Shown here: piece by piece, positions 44,996-53,399 of the stretch
Position numbering within the stretch: position 1 is the first letter of the stretch
How the letters are laid out: each line of letters begins with the position of its first letter
Assembly (NCBI RefSeq): GCF_001224225.1
Contig: NZ_CUEE01000001.1
Span: forward strand, 434,001 to 498,000
Direction of reading: 5' to 3'
Origin: Staphylococcus borealis
GTDB lineage: Bacteria > Bacillota > Bacilli > Staphylococcales > Staphylococcaceae
DNA: 64,000 bases
Notes under the pieces: generated by a model
What the model was told of the DNA's origin: nothing
The model's input: only the letters and a program-made list of their open reading frames with translations
Database searches by the model: none
Program-made: the position numbers and the translations under genes

Positions 44996-45946
44996 TTAAT
45001 TAAGATTTAAGTTTTCTTTTAATTTTTGTTTTACTTCATTTAAGCTATTTTTATCAGGATAGAAGTAATACAAATTATCATCGCCAAGCGCATTTTGACC
45101 ATTGATTGTTAAACGTTCAACATTGTCTTGTGCTTTATCATAGTCAGATTTGAAGCGATTTAACTGCACGAAACTTAAGTCCGTTTTCAAGTTATCTTGA
45201 GCAGCTTTAAAAATACCATTCAATTTTGTTACTGAATTAACAGAGAATGCTTCTCTTGCAACTGCAGTAATCACTTGTTGCTGACGTAATTGACGACCTT
45301 CATCGCCACCAGCACCATCTTCCTTACGACTACGCATGTATGCTAAAGCTTCTTTACCGTCCATGTGATACTTTTTACCTTTTTCGAAATGGAATGGTGT
45401 TTGTGACTTAGTAGTAAACGTACCATTACTAACTATATCAACTCCCCCTAATTCATCAACAACTGTTTTAACACCATCCATATTAATAGCTATATAATGA
45501 TCCACTGGTACATCCATTAAATTTTCCAATGAATTTACAGCCATTTTAGGGCCACCATAGGCATAAGCGTGGTTGATTTTTTCAGTAGTTCCATGTCCAA
45601 CAATTTTAGTTCGTGTATCACGAGGTACACTTACCATCACAGTTTTTTTATCGTCCGGATTAATAGACATTAATACAATAGAGTCACTACGTTGACCGAG
45701 ATTTTCTTGTTGTCTCTCTGCATCATCATCTATACCATAAAGTACAACTGTCATGGGATCCCCTTCTTTAGCAGCCTTATGTCTTAATTGCGAATGCTCC
45801 CTATCTAAAGATTCGTTAATCGAATTATTTAATGAATGTAATTTCGTAAAGATAAAAATAGCTGCAGCAACAATAAGGACTAATAAAACAATCAAAATTG
45901 TTATAATTACTTTAAAAGTAGTTGATTTCTTTTTTTTCATAATCAT
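44996..45946 (-). CDS. LytR-CpsA-Psr (LCP) phosphotransferase at the end of the capsule operon
   Basis: A 316-residue LCP protein: a short basic cytoplasmic head (KKKK), one membrane helix (about 12-34), then the LCP domain with SVPRDTRTKIVG, the arginine-rich AYMRSRKEDGAGGDEGRQLRQQ beginning near 200, and DHYIAINMDGVKTVVDELGG. LCP enzymes move undecaprenyl-linked glycopolymers onto peptidoglycan; in S. aureus, LcpC does this for capsule from a locus outside cap. Here the gene is the last of the cap operon, 15 bases after the aminotransferase gene, so it is probably a dedicated capsule ligase. Two close ATGs (45946 and 45940) are possible starts. Confidence 0.88.
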   Translation of the reverse strand: MIMKKKKSTTFKVIITILIVLLVLIVAAAIFIFTKLHSLNNSINESLDREHSQLRHKAAKEGDPMTVVLYGIDDDAERQQENLGQRSDSIVLMSINPDDKKTVMVSVPRDTRTKIVGHGTTEKINHAYAYGGPKMAVNSLENLMDVPVDHYIAINMDGVKTVVDELGGVDIVSNGTFTTKSQTPFHFEKGKKYHMDGKEALAYMRSRKEDGAGGDEGRQLRQQQVITAVAREAFSVNSVTKLNGIFKAAQDNLKTDLSFVQLNRFKSDYDKAQDNVERLTINGQNALGDDNLYYFYPDKNSLNEVKQKLKENLNLN

Positions 45947-45960
45947 TGACCACTCATTTT

Positions 45961-47091
45961 TTATAGACTTTTAATAATTTCAATCACTCGATTTTGTTGC
46001 GCATCTGTCATATCAGAACCTGATGGTAAACATACACCATGATTAAATAAATATGCGCCATTATCATTTCCACTCGTTATATAGTCATAAGATTCAAAGA
46101 ATGGTTGAAGGTGCATTGGTTTCCAAACAGGACGTGCTTCAATATTATTTTGTTGTAAAGCATCAATTAAATCTAATGCGCTAAATCCAGTTTTACTTTC
46201 ATCAATTGTTAATGCAGTTAACCAACGATTTGATTTCGAATTAGGTAATTCTGGTTGGAAGTCAAAACCTTCAATACTACCAAATGTTGCATTATACTTA
46301 TCGAAAATTTCACGGCGACGTTGAATACGCTGATCTAATACTTCCATTTGTCCTCTACCAATTCCTGCAGAAATATTACTTAATCGGTAGTTAAAACCTA
46401 ATTCACTATGTTGATAGTGTAAGGCTTTATCTCTTGACTGAGTTGATAAAAATAACGCATGCGCTATGCTTTTCTCATCATTAGAAATCAGCATACCTCC
46501 GCCACTAGTAGTAATAATTTTATTACCATTAAATGAGTAGATACCAAAATCACCGAAAGTACCACTTTTTTTGCCATTATATTCTGCACCAAGTGATTCT
46601 GCAGCATCTTCAATTAGAATTGAACCATATTGATTGCAAATCTCTTTAATTTCATCCATTTTAGCAGATTGACCGTAAAGATTAACAGAGACTACAGCCT
46701 TAGGAGTTATGCCTTTTTCAGCGTATTTCTCAAAAGCTTTACGTAAAGCTACAGGTGACATATTCCAAGTATCCATATCTGAATCAATAAAGACAGGCTT
46801 AGCACCTTGATAAATAATTGGATTTGCTGAGGCACTGAAAGTTAACGAACTACAAAAAACAACGTCATCTTTTTGTACACCACTTTCAATTAAAGCTAAA
46901 TGAATTGCAGCTGTTCCACTCGTCAAAGCTAGTGCTGAATTAATTCCAGTATAGTTTTTTACACTATTTTCAAATTCGGTTACGTTTTCTCCTAAAGGTG
47001 CCACCCAATTTTTTTCAAATGCATCATGGATATAATCAAGTTCTGTACCTCCCATATGAGGTCTTGATAAAAATATTCTTTCTTCTTTCAC
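45961..47091 (-). CDS. PLP-dependent UDP-4-keto-sugar aminotransferase (PglE-like)
   Basis: A 376-residue DegT/DnrJ/EryC1 aminotransferase. It closely resembles Campylobacter jejuni PglE along its length as I recall that sequence: FLSRPHMGGTELDYI near the start, NWVAPLGE, LIEDAAESLGA with Asp162, and the PLP lysine Lys191 in SFNGNKIITTSGGGM. PglE transfers an amino group from glutamate to UDP-2-acetamido-2,6-dideoxy-4-hexulose, giving UDP-4-amino-FucNAc/QuiNAc. The keto sugar would come from CapD, and the acyltransferase next to it would acylate the product. The start is GTG 47091 with GGAG nine bases upstream. No such gene is in S. aureus cap5/8, where the reductase CapN uses the same keto sugar. 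Confidence 0.88.
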   Translation of the reverse strand: MKEERIFLSRPHMGGTELDYIHDAFEKNWVAPLGENVTEFENSVKNYTGINSALALTSGTAAIHLALIESGVQKDDVVFCSSLTFSASANPIIYQGAKPVFIDSDMDTWNMSPVALRKAFEKYAEKGITPKAVVSVNLYGQSAKMDEIKEICNQYGSILIEDAAESLGAEYNGKKSGTFGDFGIYSFNGNKIITTSGGGMLISNDEKSIAHALFLSTQSRDKALHYQHSELGFNYRLSNISAGIGRGQMEVLDQRIQRRREIFDKYNATFGSIEGFDFQPELPNSKSNRWLTALTIDESKTGFSALDLIDALQQNNIEARPVWKPMHLQPFFESYDYITSGNDNGAYLFNHGVCLPSGSDMTDAQQNRVIEIIKSL

Positions 47092-47168
47092 TTTAATCTA
47101 CTCCTTAAACCTAAATTCTTTCAATATTATGTTTTTAAAATTTTATTATTATAAAAAGATTTTAGTCG

Positions 47169-47792
47169 CTAGATTTCTTTTTTAACTTTCGCTGGACTTC
47201 CTACAACTAATTTATTATCTGGAATATCATTCACTACTGTAGCGCCAGCTCCAACTAAACAATTCTTTCCAACTTGTATACATGGAATTAGGCAAGCACC
47301 GGCTCCAATTTGAGTTCCTTCATTGATAACCGACCCTCCAGTAAGAGTTGAGTTGGGAGAAATATGAACAAAATCCTTAATATTAATATCATGTCCTACA
47401 CTTGCTAATGTATTTATAATGCACTGATTACCGATATTTGTACTAGCATTAATAACCGCATTTCCCATAACTACAGTGCCTTGACCTATATGTACATTAG
47501 AACCTATTACAACAGATGGATGAATTAAAGTTACATACTTTTCATCAGGTAAGTTTAAAGTTTCATAAATTTCTTTTCTAATTTTGTTATTCCCTATTGC
47601 AATGAAAAAATGATAATCTTTTACATAATTTTTAAAATTATCAATATTATCATATATTAGTCCATTAGAAATATCTTTATGCTCATATTTTTGATCCAAA
47701 TAACCGCAAAGCTTACAATCTTCAGATAATTTTATAATATCTGATATAACTTTAGAATGCCCGCCGTTACCTATTAATATTACTTTTTTCAT
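47169..47792 (-). CDS. UDP-4-amino-sugar N-acyltransferase (PglD-like)
   Basis: A 207-residue protein with an N-terminal Rossmann-like UDP-sugar-binding part (VILIGNGGHSKV; HFFIAIGNNKIRKEIYETL) and a C-terminal left-handed beta-helix of hexapeptide repeats. Catalytic His134 is in SVGHD. This is the architecture of PglD, which acetylates UDP-4-amino sugar to UDP-N,N'-diacetylbacillosamine. The ATG overlaps the capM-position gene stop as ATGA (47789-47792), so the two are translationally coupled. A related capsule in S. haemolyticus is reported to carry a trideoxy amino sugar acylated with aspartate, so the acyl donor here may not be acetyl-CoA. Confidence 0.86.
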   Translation of the reverse strand: MKKVILIGNGGHSKVISDIIKLSEDCKLCGYLDQKYEHKDISNGLIYDNIDNFKNYVKDYHFFIAIGNNKIRKEIYETLNLPDEKYVTLIHPSVVIGSNVHIGQGTVVMGNAVINASTNIGNQCIINTLASVGHDINIKDFVHISPNSTLTGGSVINEGTQIGAGACLIPCIQVGKNCLVGAGATVVNDIPDNKLVVGSPAKVKKEI

Positions 47793-48385
47793 GTCTTGTT
47801 TCCCTCAAATCTCTTCATTGAAACTGTTTCACTTGCATTTATATCTTTTCTTTTTAAAACATTTAAAACAGTTTTATAAAGTATATAGATATCTAATTTA
47901 AGAGATTGATTTTCAACATATAATATATCTAATTTAAACTTTTGTTCCCAAGAAATAGCATTTCTACCATTTATTTGAGCCCATCCTGTTATCCCAGGTT
48001 TAACATCATGACGTTTTTTTTGTTCATCATTGTAAAGTGATAAATATTCCATCAATAAAGGTCTAGGACCCACTAAACTTATATCACCTTTCAAAACATT
48101 AATAAGTTGAGGAATTTCATCAATACTTGTTTTTCTTACTAACCTTCCAAACTCCGTCATTCTTTCTGAATTAGGAAGTAATTGACCATTTTCATCTCTT
48201 TCGTCAGTCATTGTTCTAAACTTATATATTTCAAAAGGTTTTCCATTTATTCCTGGTCGTGTCTGTTTGAAAAGTACAGGCTTGCCTAATTTTTTTGAGA
48301 TGAGTATAGCAGTAGTCAGTGTGATTGGTGCCGAAACGATCAATCCTATTGAACTAACAGATATATCTAGTAATCTTTTTAACAT
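47789..48385 (-). CDS. Initiating phosphoglycosyl transferase (PglC-like, capM position)
   Basis: A 198-residue monotopic phosphoglycosyl transferase: a re-entrant N-terminal helix with the Ser-Pro-like break (VSAPI, about 17-21), FKQTRPG, YKFRTM, catalytic Asp89-Glu90 in TSIDEIP, LVGPRPLL and PGITGWAQINGRNAISW. The stretches DERDENGQLLP and RNAISWEQKF match Campylobacter PglC far better than S. aureus CapM as I recall them. PglC transfers bacillosamine-1-phosphate to undecaprenyl phosphate; S. aureus CapM transfers D-FucNAc-1-phosphate. This protein therefore probably begins the capsule repeat with an N-acylated bacillosamine. Confidence 0.88.
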   Translation of the reverse strand: MLKRLLDISVSSIGLIVSAPITLTTAILISKKLGKPVLFKQTRPGINGKPFEIYKFRTMTDERDENGQLLPNSERMTEFGRLVRKTSIDEIPQLINVLKGDISLVGPRPLLMEYLSLYNDEQKKRHDVKPGITGWAQINGRNAISWEQKFKLDILYVENQSLKLDIYILYKTVLNVLKRKDINASETVSMKRFEGNKT

Positions 48386-48404
48386 CTTTACACCTCACAA
48401 AATT

Positions 48405-49610
48405 TTAATATCGATGAATGAAGTTCATCATATCTTTTACATTATTTTCAATTTTAAAATAATTGTTGAACATTAATTTAGAATAATTACCCATCTCAGT
48501 TCGTAACTCATGGTTATTAGAAATTTCGATAGCTTTGTTAATAAAATTATCAACATTACCGTCGTTAATCCAATAGCCACATTGATTATTAACTATTTCT
48601 AATCCAATATCTGTATTTGGATCAGTCATAGACAATATTGGCTTACTTAACATCAAATAACTTGATAATCTTGATGGATAATTAGGAATAGTAAATCTTT
48701 TATCTAAGAAGATTAAACCCACATCACTAACTTTCAAAAGTTCATCGTAATCATTTTTTGGTAATTGATTAAAGATATAAACATTATCAATTTTTTCTCC
48801 ATAATTTTGTATTTCAGCAAATTTTGTTCCACTTCCCACAATAACTAATTGTCCTTTTTCAACATTGTCAAAGTTTTTTATTACTTCTTTAATGTTTTCT
48901 GCTCCTTGGGGAGCTCCCAAATTTCCTCCATAAATAAATGTTATTTTATTAGGATTCAAATTATATTTGGTATATAATTTTTCTTTATTAATTTCAATTT
49001 CTTTTGAAGTATCATACAATGCATTTCTAAATATATGAACTTTATTTTGATTAATAAACTTATTATGTTTAAGAATAAATTCTTTATTCTTGGGAGACAT
49101 AACTCCTATATAATCAGAAATTTTATAAGTTTTTTTCTCTTTCATTCTAAAAAAACTATAAAAAGGGCTCGTTTTTTTAAACATATTTAAATCTATAGCA
49201 TTTTGTGGGAAAATATCTTTCAAAATCAAATATGTGGTAGCATTATTACGTTTTTTTAATTTACTAATTAGGTTTGGAAACGTAATAGGTGGAGTAGAAT
49301 AAAATATTGTGTCAAATTTCTCTTTACTATAAAATTTTTTTAAAGCTTTGTCATATAAACTTTCAATTAATACTGTACTAATTCCTTTTTCAATTACATT
49401 TGTTTTTGTAATATTAGGAATCTTAACTCTTAATATATTTATGTTTTTAAAGCTTTTAATATGAGTTTTATTTCTATTTCTTCTTTGTGTTGGGGAAACG
49501 ACTAAAACTTTATCATAGTATTTACTTAACTCATTTATAAAATCATGATAAATACCAGTTTCATTTGTATTGTCCATTTCTTTGATAGTCAAAAAGATTG
49601 CACTTTTCAT
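48405..49610 (-). CDS. capL: Capsule glycosyltransferase CapL (GT4, probable L-FucNAc transferase)
   Basis: A 401-residue GT4/WbuB-like transferase, the same length as S. aureus CapL. Motifs include an N-terminal half with FDTIFYSTPPITFPNL, the donor-domain GGNLGAPQGAENI and the acidic/uracil region in LSSYLMLSKPILSM. In S. aureus CapL adds L-FucNAc to the first lipid-linked sugar; capE, F and G here make UDP-L-FucNAc, so the same donor is likely, with a new acceptor. The start is ATG 49610 with GGAGAG upstream; the longer frame from 49643 has no ribosome site. Confidence 0.8.
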   Translation of the reverse strand: MKSAIFLTIKEMDNTNETGIYHDFINELSKYYDKVLVVSPTQRRNRNKTHIKSFKNINILRVKIPNITKTNVIEKGISTVLIESLYDKALKKFYSKEKFDTIFYSTPPITFPNLISKLKKRNNATTYLILKDIFPQNAIDLNMFKKTSPFYSFFRMKEKKTYKISDYIGVMSPKNKEFILKHNKFINQNKVHIFRNALYDTSKEIEINKEKLYTKYNLNPNKITFIYGGNLGAPQGAENIKEVIKNFDNVEKGQLVIVGSGTKFAEIQNYGEKIDNVYIFNQLPKNDYDELLKVSDVGLIFLDKRFTIPNYPSRLSSYLMLSKPILSMTDPNTDIGLEIVNNQCGYWINDGNVDNFINKAIEISNNHELRTEMGNYSKLMFNNYFKIENNVKDMMNFIHRY

Positions 49611-49637
49611 ATTATCTCTCCTAAAAATTTTCGATAA

Positions 49638-49675
49638 ATACATTTCTATACTATTTTTTTAGTATAGAAATGTAT
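49638..49675 (-). terminator. Perfect hairpin between capP and capL
   Basis: ATACATTTCTATACT (49638-49652) and its exact complement (49661-49675) form a 15-bp stem with an 8-base T-rich (plus-strand) loop. On the minus strand the following TTTATCG is a poor T tract, so an attenuator or processing/stability element is more likely than full termination. Confidence 0.6.
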
Positions 49676-49683
49676 CTAATTAT

Positions 49684-50811
49684 TTAAAAAGAGGTTGGCT
49701 TTTCCGCTCTTAATTCAAAATAATATTCAATGTTTTCACAAATACGTTTTGAAGCTTCTCCATCACCATAAGGATTGCTAGCTTTACTCATTTTTAAATA
49801 TTCATTTTTATTATCTAATAAGTTCTTAGTTTCTTCTAAAACTGACTTAAAATCAGTACCAATTACTTTTAAGGTACCAGCTTGAACACCCTCAGGGCGT
49901 TCAGTTGTATCTCGTAATACTAATACTGGTTTACCTAAAGATGGGGCCTCTTCTTGTACACCACCTGAATCAGTGAGTATTAGATGAGATTGATTTGCGA
50001 AATTATGAAAATCTACTACATCGAGCGGTTCAATAAGCTCTATTCTCGAATGATTTTCTAGATATTGACTAGCAATGTCTCTCACTTTAGGATTTTTATG
50101 CATAGGATAAACCACTACAATATCTTCATACTCATCCACTAGTTGTTTCACTGCTTTGAAAATATTATGCATTGGTTCTCCAGTATTTTCTCTTCGATGA
50201 GCTGTTAATAAAATAATTCTCTTATCACTATGTTTTTGTAAAATATCAGAATGATAATCTTCTTTAATAGTTGTCTTCATTGCATCAATGGCAGTATTAC
50301 CAGTAACCACAATACTTTCTTCAGCTTTGTTTTCGTTTCTCAAATTATCTGCAGCATTATTAGTTGGAGCAAAGTTTAAATCTGCCATATTACTTACCAT
50401 GACTCTATTCATTTCTTCAGGAAACGGAGAATACTTATTCCAAGTTCTTAAACCTGCTTCTACATGTCCAATTGGCGTTTGGTTATAAAAAGCAGTTAAC
50501 CCGCCAACAAATGTAGAAGTTGTGTCACCGTGAACAAGCACCATATCTGGTTCTTCTTCTTTAATAACAGCGTCTAATTTAGTTGTAATTCTTGACGTGA
50601 GTTCAGCTAAGGTTTGATTAGCTTTCATAATATTTAAATCATGATCAGGTTTTACATCAAAAATATTCAAGACACTATCTAACATTTCTCTATGTTGTGC
50701 AGTAATTACTACCACTGGCTTTAGATTTTCATTCTTTTGTAATTCTTTAACTAAAGGCGCCATTTTAATCGCTTCAGGACGAGTACCAAAAATAGTCATT
50801 ATTTTTTTCAT
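49684..50811 (-). CDS. capP: UDP-GlcNAc 2-epimerase (non-hydrolysing)
   Basis: A 375-residue MnaA/WecB-type epimerase converting UDP-GlcNAc to UDP-ManNAc. Motifs include IFGTRPEAIKMAPL at the start, HVEAGLRTWN, LLTAHRRENTGEP and LTDSGGVQEEAPSLGKPVLVLRDTTERPEG. It feeds CapO. S. aureus CapP has the same role next to capO. The start is ATG 50811 with GGGG nine bases upstream. It is distinct from CapG in this operon, which works on the L-sugar branch. Confidence 0.9.
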   Translation of the reverse strand: MKKIMTIFGTRPEAIKMAPLVKELQKNENLKPVVVITAQHREMLDSVLNIFDVKPDHDLNIMKANQTLAELTSRITTKLDAVIKEEEPDMVLVHGDTTSTFVGGLTAFYNQTPIGHVEAGLRTWNKYSPFPEEMNRVMVSNMADLNFAPTNNAADNLRNENKAEESIVVTGNTAIDAMKTTIKEDYHSDILQKHSDKRIILLTAHRRENTGEPMHNIFKAVKQLVDEYEDIVVVYPMHKNPKVRDIASQYLENHSRIELIEPLDVVDFHNFANQSHLILTDSGGVQEEAPSLGKPVLVLRDTTERPEGVQAGTLKVIGTDFKSVLEETKNLLDNKNEYLKMSKASNPYGDGEASKRICENIEYYFELRAEKPTSF

Positions 50812-50857
50812 TTTTTTATACCCCTTATTAATTGAATATTCTAAATACAATCCTATT

Positions 50858-52129
50858 TTAGTTTTTTAACTCAATATCTCTTGTTTTAAATAGATTACCA
50901 TAGTTAAAGTATGAAACTTCATTAAAGTTTGTTTTAACGACATTTTTAGTATCTAAAATCACTTTATTTTTCATATTTTTAAAGTCATCATCATTTAAGT
51001 TTTTAAATTCTGAATGATCAGTCAAGATTAATACTAATGACGCATCGGTTGTGGCTTTTGTGATATCTTTTTCAATAAAATCTAACTCTACGTGTGGATC
51101 GTAAGCTACTACTTCTAAATTTTCTTCTTGTAGTAATTTATAAATATCAAAAGCTGGAGATTCTCTAATGTCATCTACATCGCCTTTATAAGTTAAACCA
51201 AATACCGCCACTTTAGCTTTATCAACACCTGATAAAATTTGTTTTACATTTTCTACTACATATTCAGGCATTGAACGATTAATTTTTCTACCATTTTGAA
51301 TTAATGGTGAATGTTCAGGGTCTTTAGCAATGATGAAATATGGATCAACTGCTAAACAATGACCTCCTACACCCGGACCTGGTAAATGAATATTTACGCG
51401 TGGATGTTTATTAGCCATTTCAATAACATCAAGAACATTAATATCTAGATTATTACTTATTTTTGTAAGTTCATTTGCTAATGCAATATTTAAGTCACGA
51501 TAAGTATTTTCCATTAGCTTACTCATTTCAGCAGTACGAGCATTGGTTTCAATCATTTCACCTTGAACAAATGTATTGTAAACACGTTTACCAGCTTCTA
51601 CACAATTAGACGTCACACCACCAATGATACGGTTATTGTATACTAACTCTTCTAATATTTTTCCAGGTAACACACGTTCTGGACAGTGTACTAAATAAAT
51701 ATCCTCACCAATTGTAAATCCTTCATTTTCAATAACAGGTTTAACATGATCATCCATTGTACGTGGTGCGATAGTAGACTCAACTATTATGGTATCTCCT
51801 TTTTTCAGATAAGGTAAAATACTATTTACCGCGCTTAGAACGATAGAAATATCACAAGATTCATACTCATCATCATTATTAGGAGTTGGTACAGAGATAA
51901 TAAATGCATCAGCTTCAGCTGGCTTTGTAGAAACTTTTAGTTTTCCTTTTTTTAGAACTTCTTCAAATACTTCTTGTAAGCCTGGTTCTTCAATATTAAC
52001 CTTACCATTTTGCAAACTATCAATTGTTTTTTGATTAATATCTACACCTAATACATCTACACCGTGTTTAGCAAACATAATTGAAGTCGGTAATCCAATA
52101 TATCCTAATCCTACTACTGTTAATTTCAA
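50858..52129 (-). CDS. capO: UDP-ManNAc 6-dehydrogenase
   Basis: A 423-residue NAD-dependent nucleotide-sugar dehydrogenase producing UDP-ManNAcA. The NAD motif VVGLGYIGLP is near the N-terminus, the catalytic Cys258 in GVGGHCLAVDP, and the C-terminal UDP-binding KGDVDDIRESPA is intact. The frame starts at ATG 52144, but GGAGG lies inside it eight bases before a TTG at 52129; starting there gives MKLTVVGLGYIG, matching S. aureus CapO, so the TTG is the preferred start. Together with CapP it shows that ManNAcA is part of the repeat unit. Confidence 0.9.
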   Translation of the reverse strand: MKLTVVGLGYIGLPTSIMFAKHGVDVLGVDINQKTIDSLQNGKVNIEEPGLQEVFEEVLKKGKLKVSTKPAEADAFIISVPTPNNDDEYESCDISIVLSAVNSILPYLKKGDTIIVESTIAPRTMDDHVKPVIENEGFTIGEDIYLVHCPERVLPGKILEELVYNNRIIGGVTSNCVEAGKRVYNTFVQGEMIETNARTAEMSKLMENTYRDLNIALANELTKISNNLDINVLDVIEMANKHPRVNIHLPGPGVGGHCLAVDPYFIIAKDPEHSPLIQNGRKINRSMPEYVVENVKQILSGVDKAKVAVFGLTYKGDVDDIRESPAFDIYKLLQEENLEVVAYDPHVELDFIEKDITKATTDASLVLILTDHSEFKNLNDDDFKNMKNKVILDTKNVVKTNFNEVSYFNYGNLFKTRDIELKN

Positions 52130-52202
52130 ATTTTTATCCTCCATCTCAAAATATAATTTATATGTTTATTACATTTAAAATTTTGTACTAAAGTTTAAAT
52201 TA

Positions 52203-53399
52203 TTACGATGCACTCTTTTTGGCATTCTTAAAACCCATTGCGTTTAATACTAGGAACTTAATTACATTTGAAATAAGCATTGTTACAAAAAAACCTGCTA
52301 ATCCATAACTATTAGTCAAAAATAAACTTAGTATAATGTAAATAATAGTATGTGTAGCTATATAATTAGCTTGTTTTGTAATAGAAGCATATCTCGTATT
52401 AAGCGCTTGTATTGCTATAGTAACTGAATTAACCAAAACTCCTAAATTTCCTATAATAATAAAGTTTTTTATGTTATTTACATCTACTTGATATAACTTA
52501 GAAACCACAAAAATTGTTAAGGGATAACTAATTACTAACACTATTAACATAGCTATGAAGCAGACAATGTTTACATTTACATACTGCTTAAACTTATTTA
52601 AATTAGAATTCACTGAAATATAAGATAATAATACATTATTGATCGGAGACATAAATGTAGCTAGCATTTTCCCAATAAATGTTGCTAAAAAGGCTAACGT
52701 TACAGCCTCCCCCCCAATAATTGGTAAAATTATTAAACGATCTAAATATAAATTAATATTATTTAATCCGTTCGTACTTAATAACATAATAAAGTCTTTA
52801 ACTATAGGTTTTGAATTAGCATTGTGAGATTGAGTTTTAACTCTTCTCAATTCATAAACTGTATAGAGTAAAGCGAAAGATTCACTTACTAAAAATACAA
52901 TAACCCAATAATGAACTATTAAAAAGATTAAAAGTCCGATCATCATACCTATAAATTGAATAATAGCAACATATAATATTTTATTATAGTCAAGTTTCAT
53001 TCTAAAAAAGACATTTAAATATACTCTCAAGCACATAAAATAATTAATTACTAATATTAATAGAGTGTCCAAAACTCTTAAATTAAAAAATGTTTGAAAT
53101 ATAATAAATAAAATTAATGTCTCAATTACCACAGAGATGTGTAATACTTTGCGAAACTTTGAATAATAATAATCAGCTGAATAATAATTGACATTAATTA
53201 ATCGAATGTTATTAAGTGTGTTACCTAAAACTACACTACTAATAGTGATTATTGTATATATTGTTAATATTTGTCCAAATTCTTTATCCCCAAGTATTCT
53301 ATGAATGAATGGGTAAGAAATAAATTGTAGTCCTAACGCAATTAACAATGAACTTGAAATTGTTTTTAAGGTATCAATTATAAATAACTTTTTTGACAT
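52203..53399 (-). CDS. Capsule repeat-unit flippase (Wzx-type)
   Basis: A 398-residue membrane protein with about 12 helices of the MATE/MOP polysaccharide transporter type: two six-helix halves and the typical N-terminal LFIIDTLKTISSSLLIALGLQFISYP sequence, of which the second half is the first helix. It should turn the undecaprenyl-linked repeat across the membrane, as CapK does in S. aureus. It overlaps the end of the polymerase gene by 26 bases. It is very AT-rich and I see no close match to S. aureus CapK, as expected for serotype-specific genes. Confidence 0.8.
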   Translation of the reverse strand: MSKKLFIIDTLKTISSSLLIALGLQFISYPFIHRILGDKEFGQILTIYTIITISSVVLGNTLNNIRLINVNYYSADYYYSKFRKVLHISVVIETLILFIIFQTFFNLRVLDTLLILVINYFMCLRVYLNVFFRMKLDYNKILYVAIIQFIGMMIGLLIFLIVHYWVIVFLVSESFALLYTVYELRRVKTQSHNANSKPIVKDFIMLLSTNGLNNINLYLDRLIILPIIGGEAVTLAFLATFIGKMLATFMSPINNVLLSYISVNSNLNKFKQYVNVNIVCFIAMLIVLVISYPLTIFVVSKLYQVDVNNIKNFIIIGNLGVLVNSVTIAIQALNTRYASITKQANYIATHTIIYIILSLFLTNSYGLAGFFVTMLISNVIKFLVLNAMGFKNAKKSAS

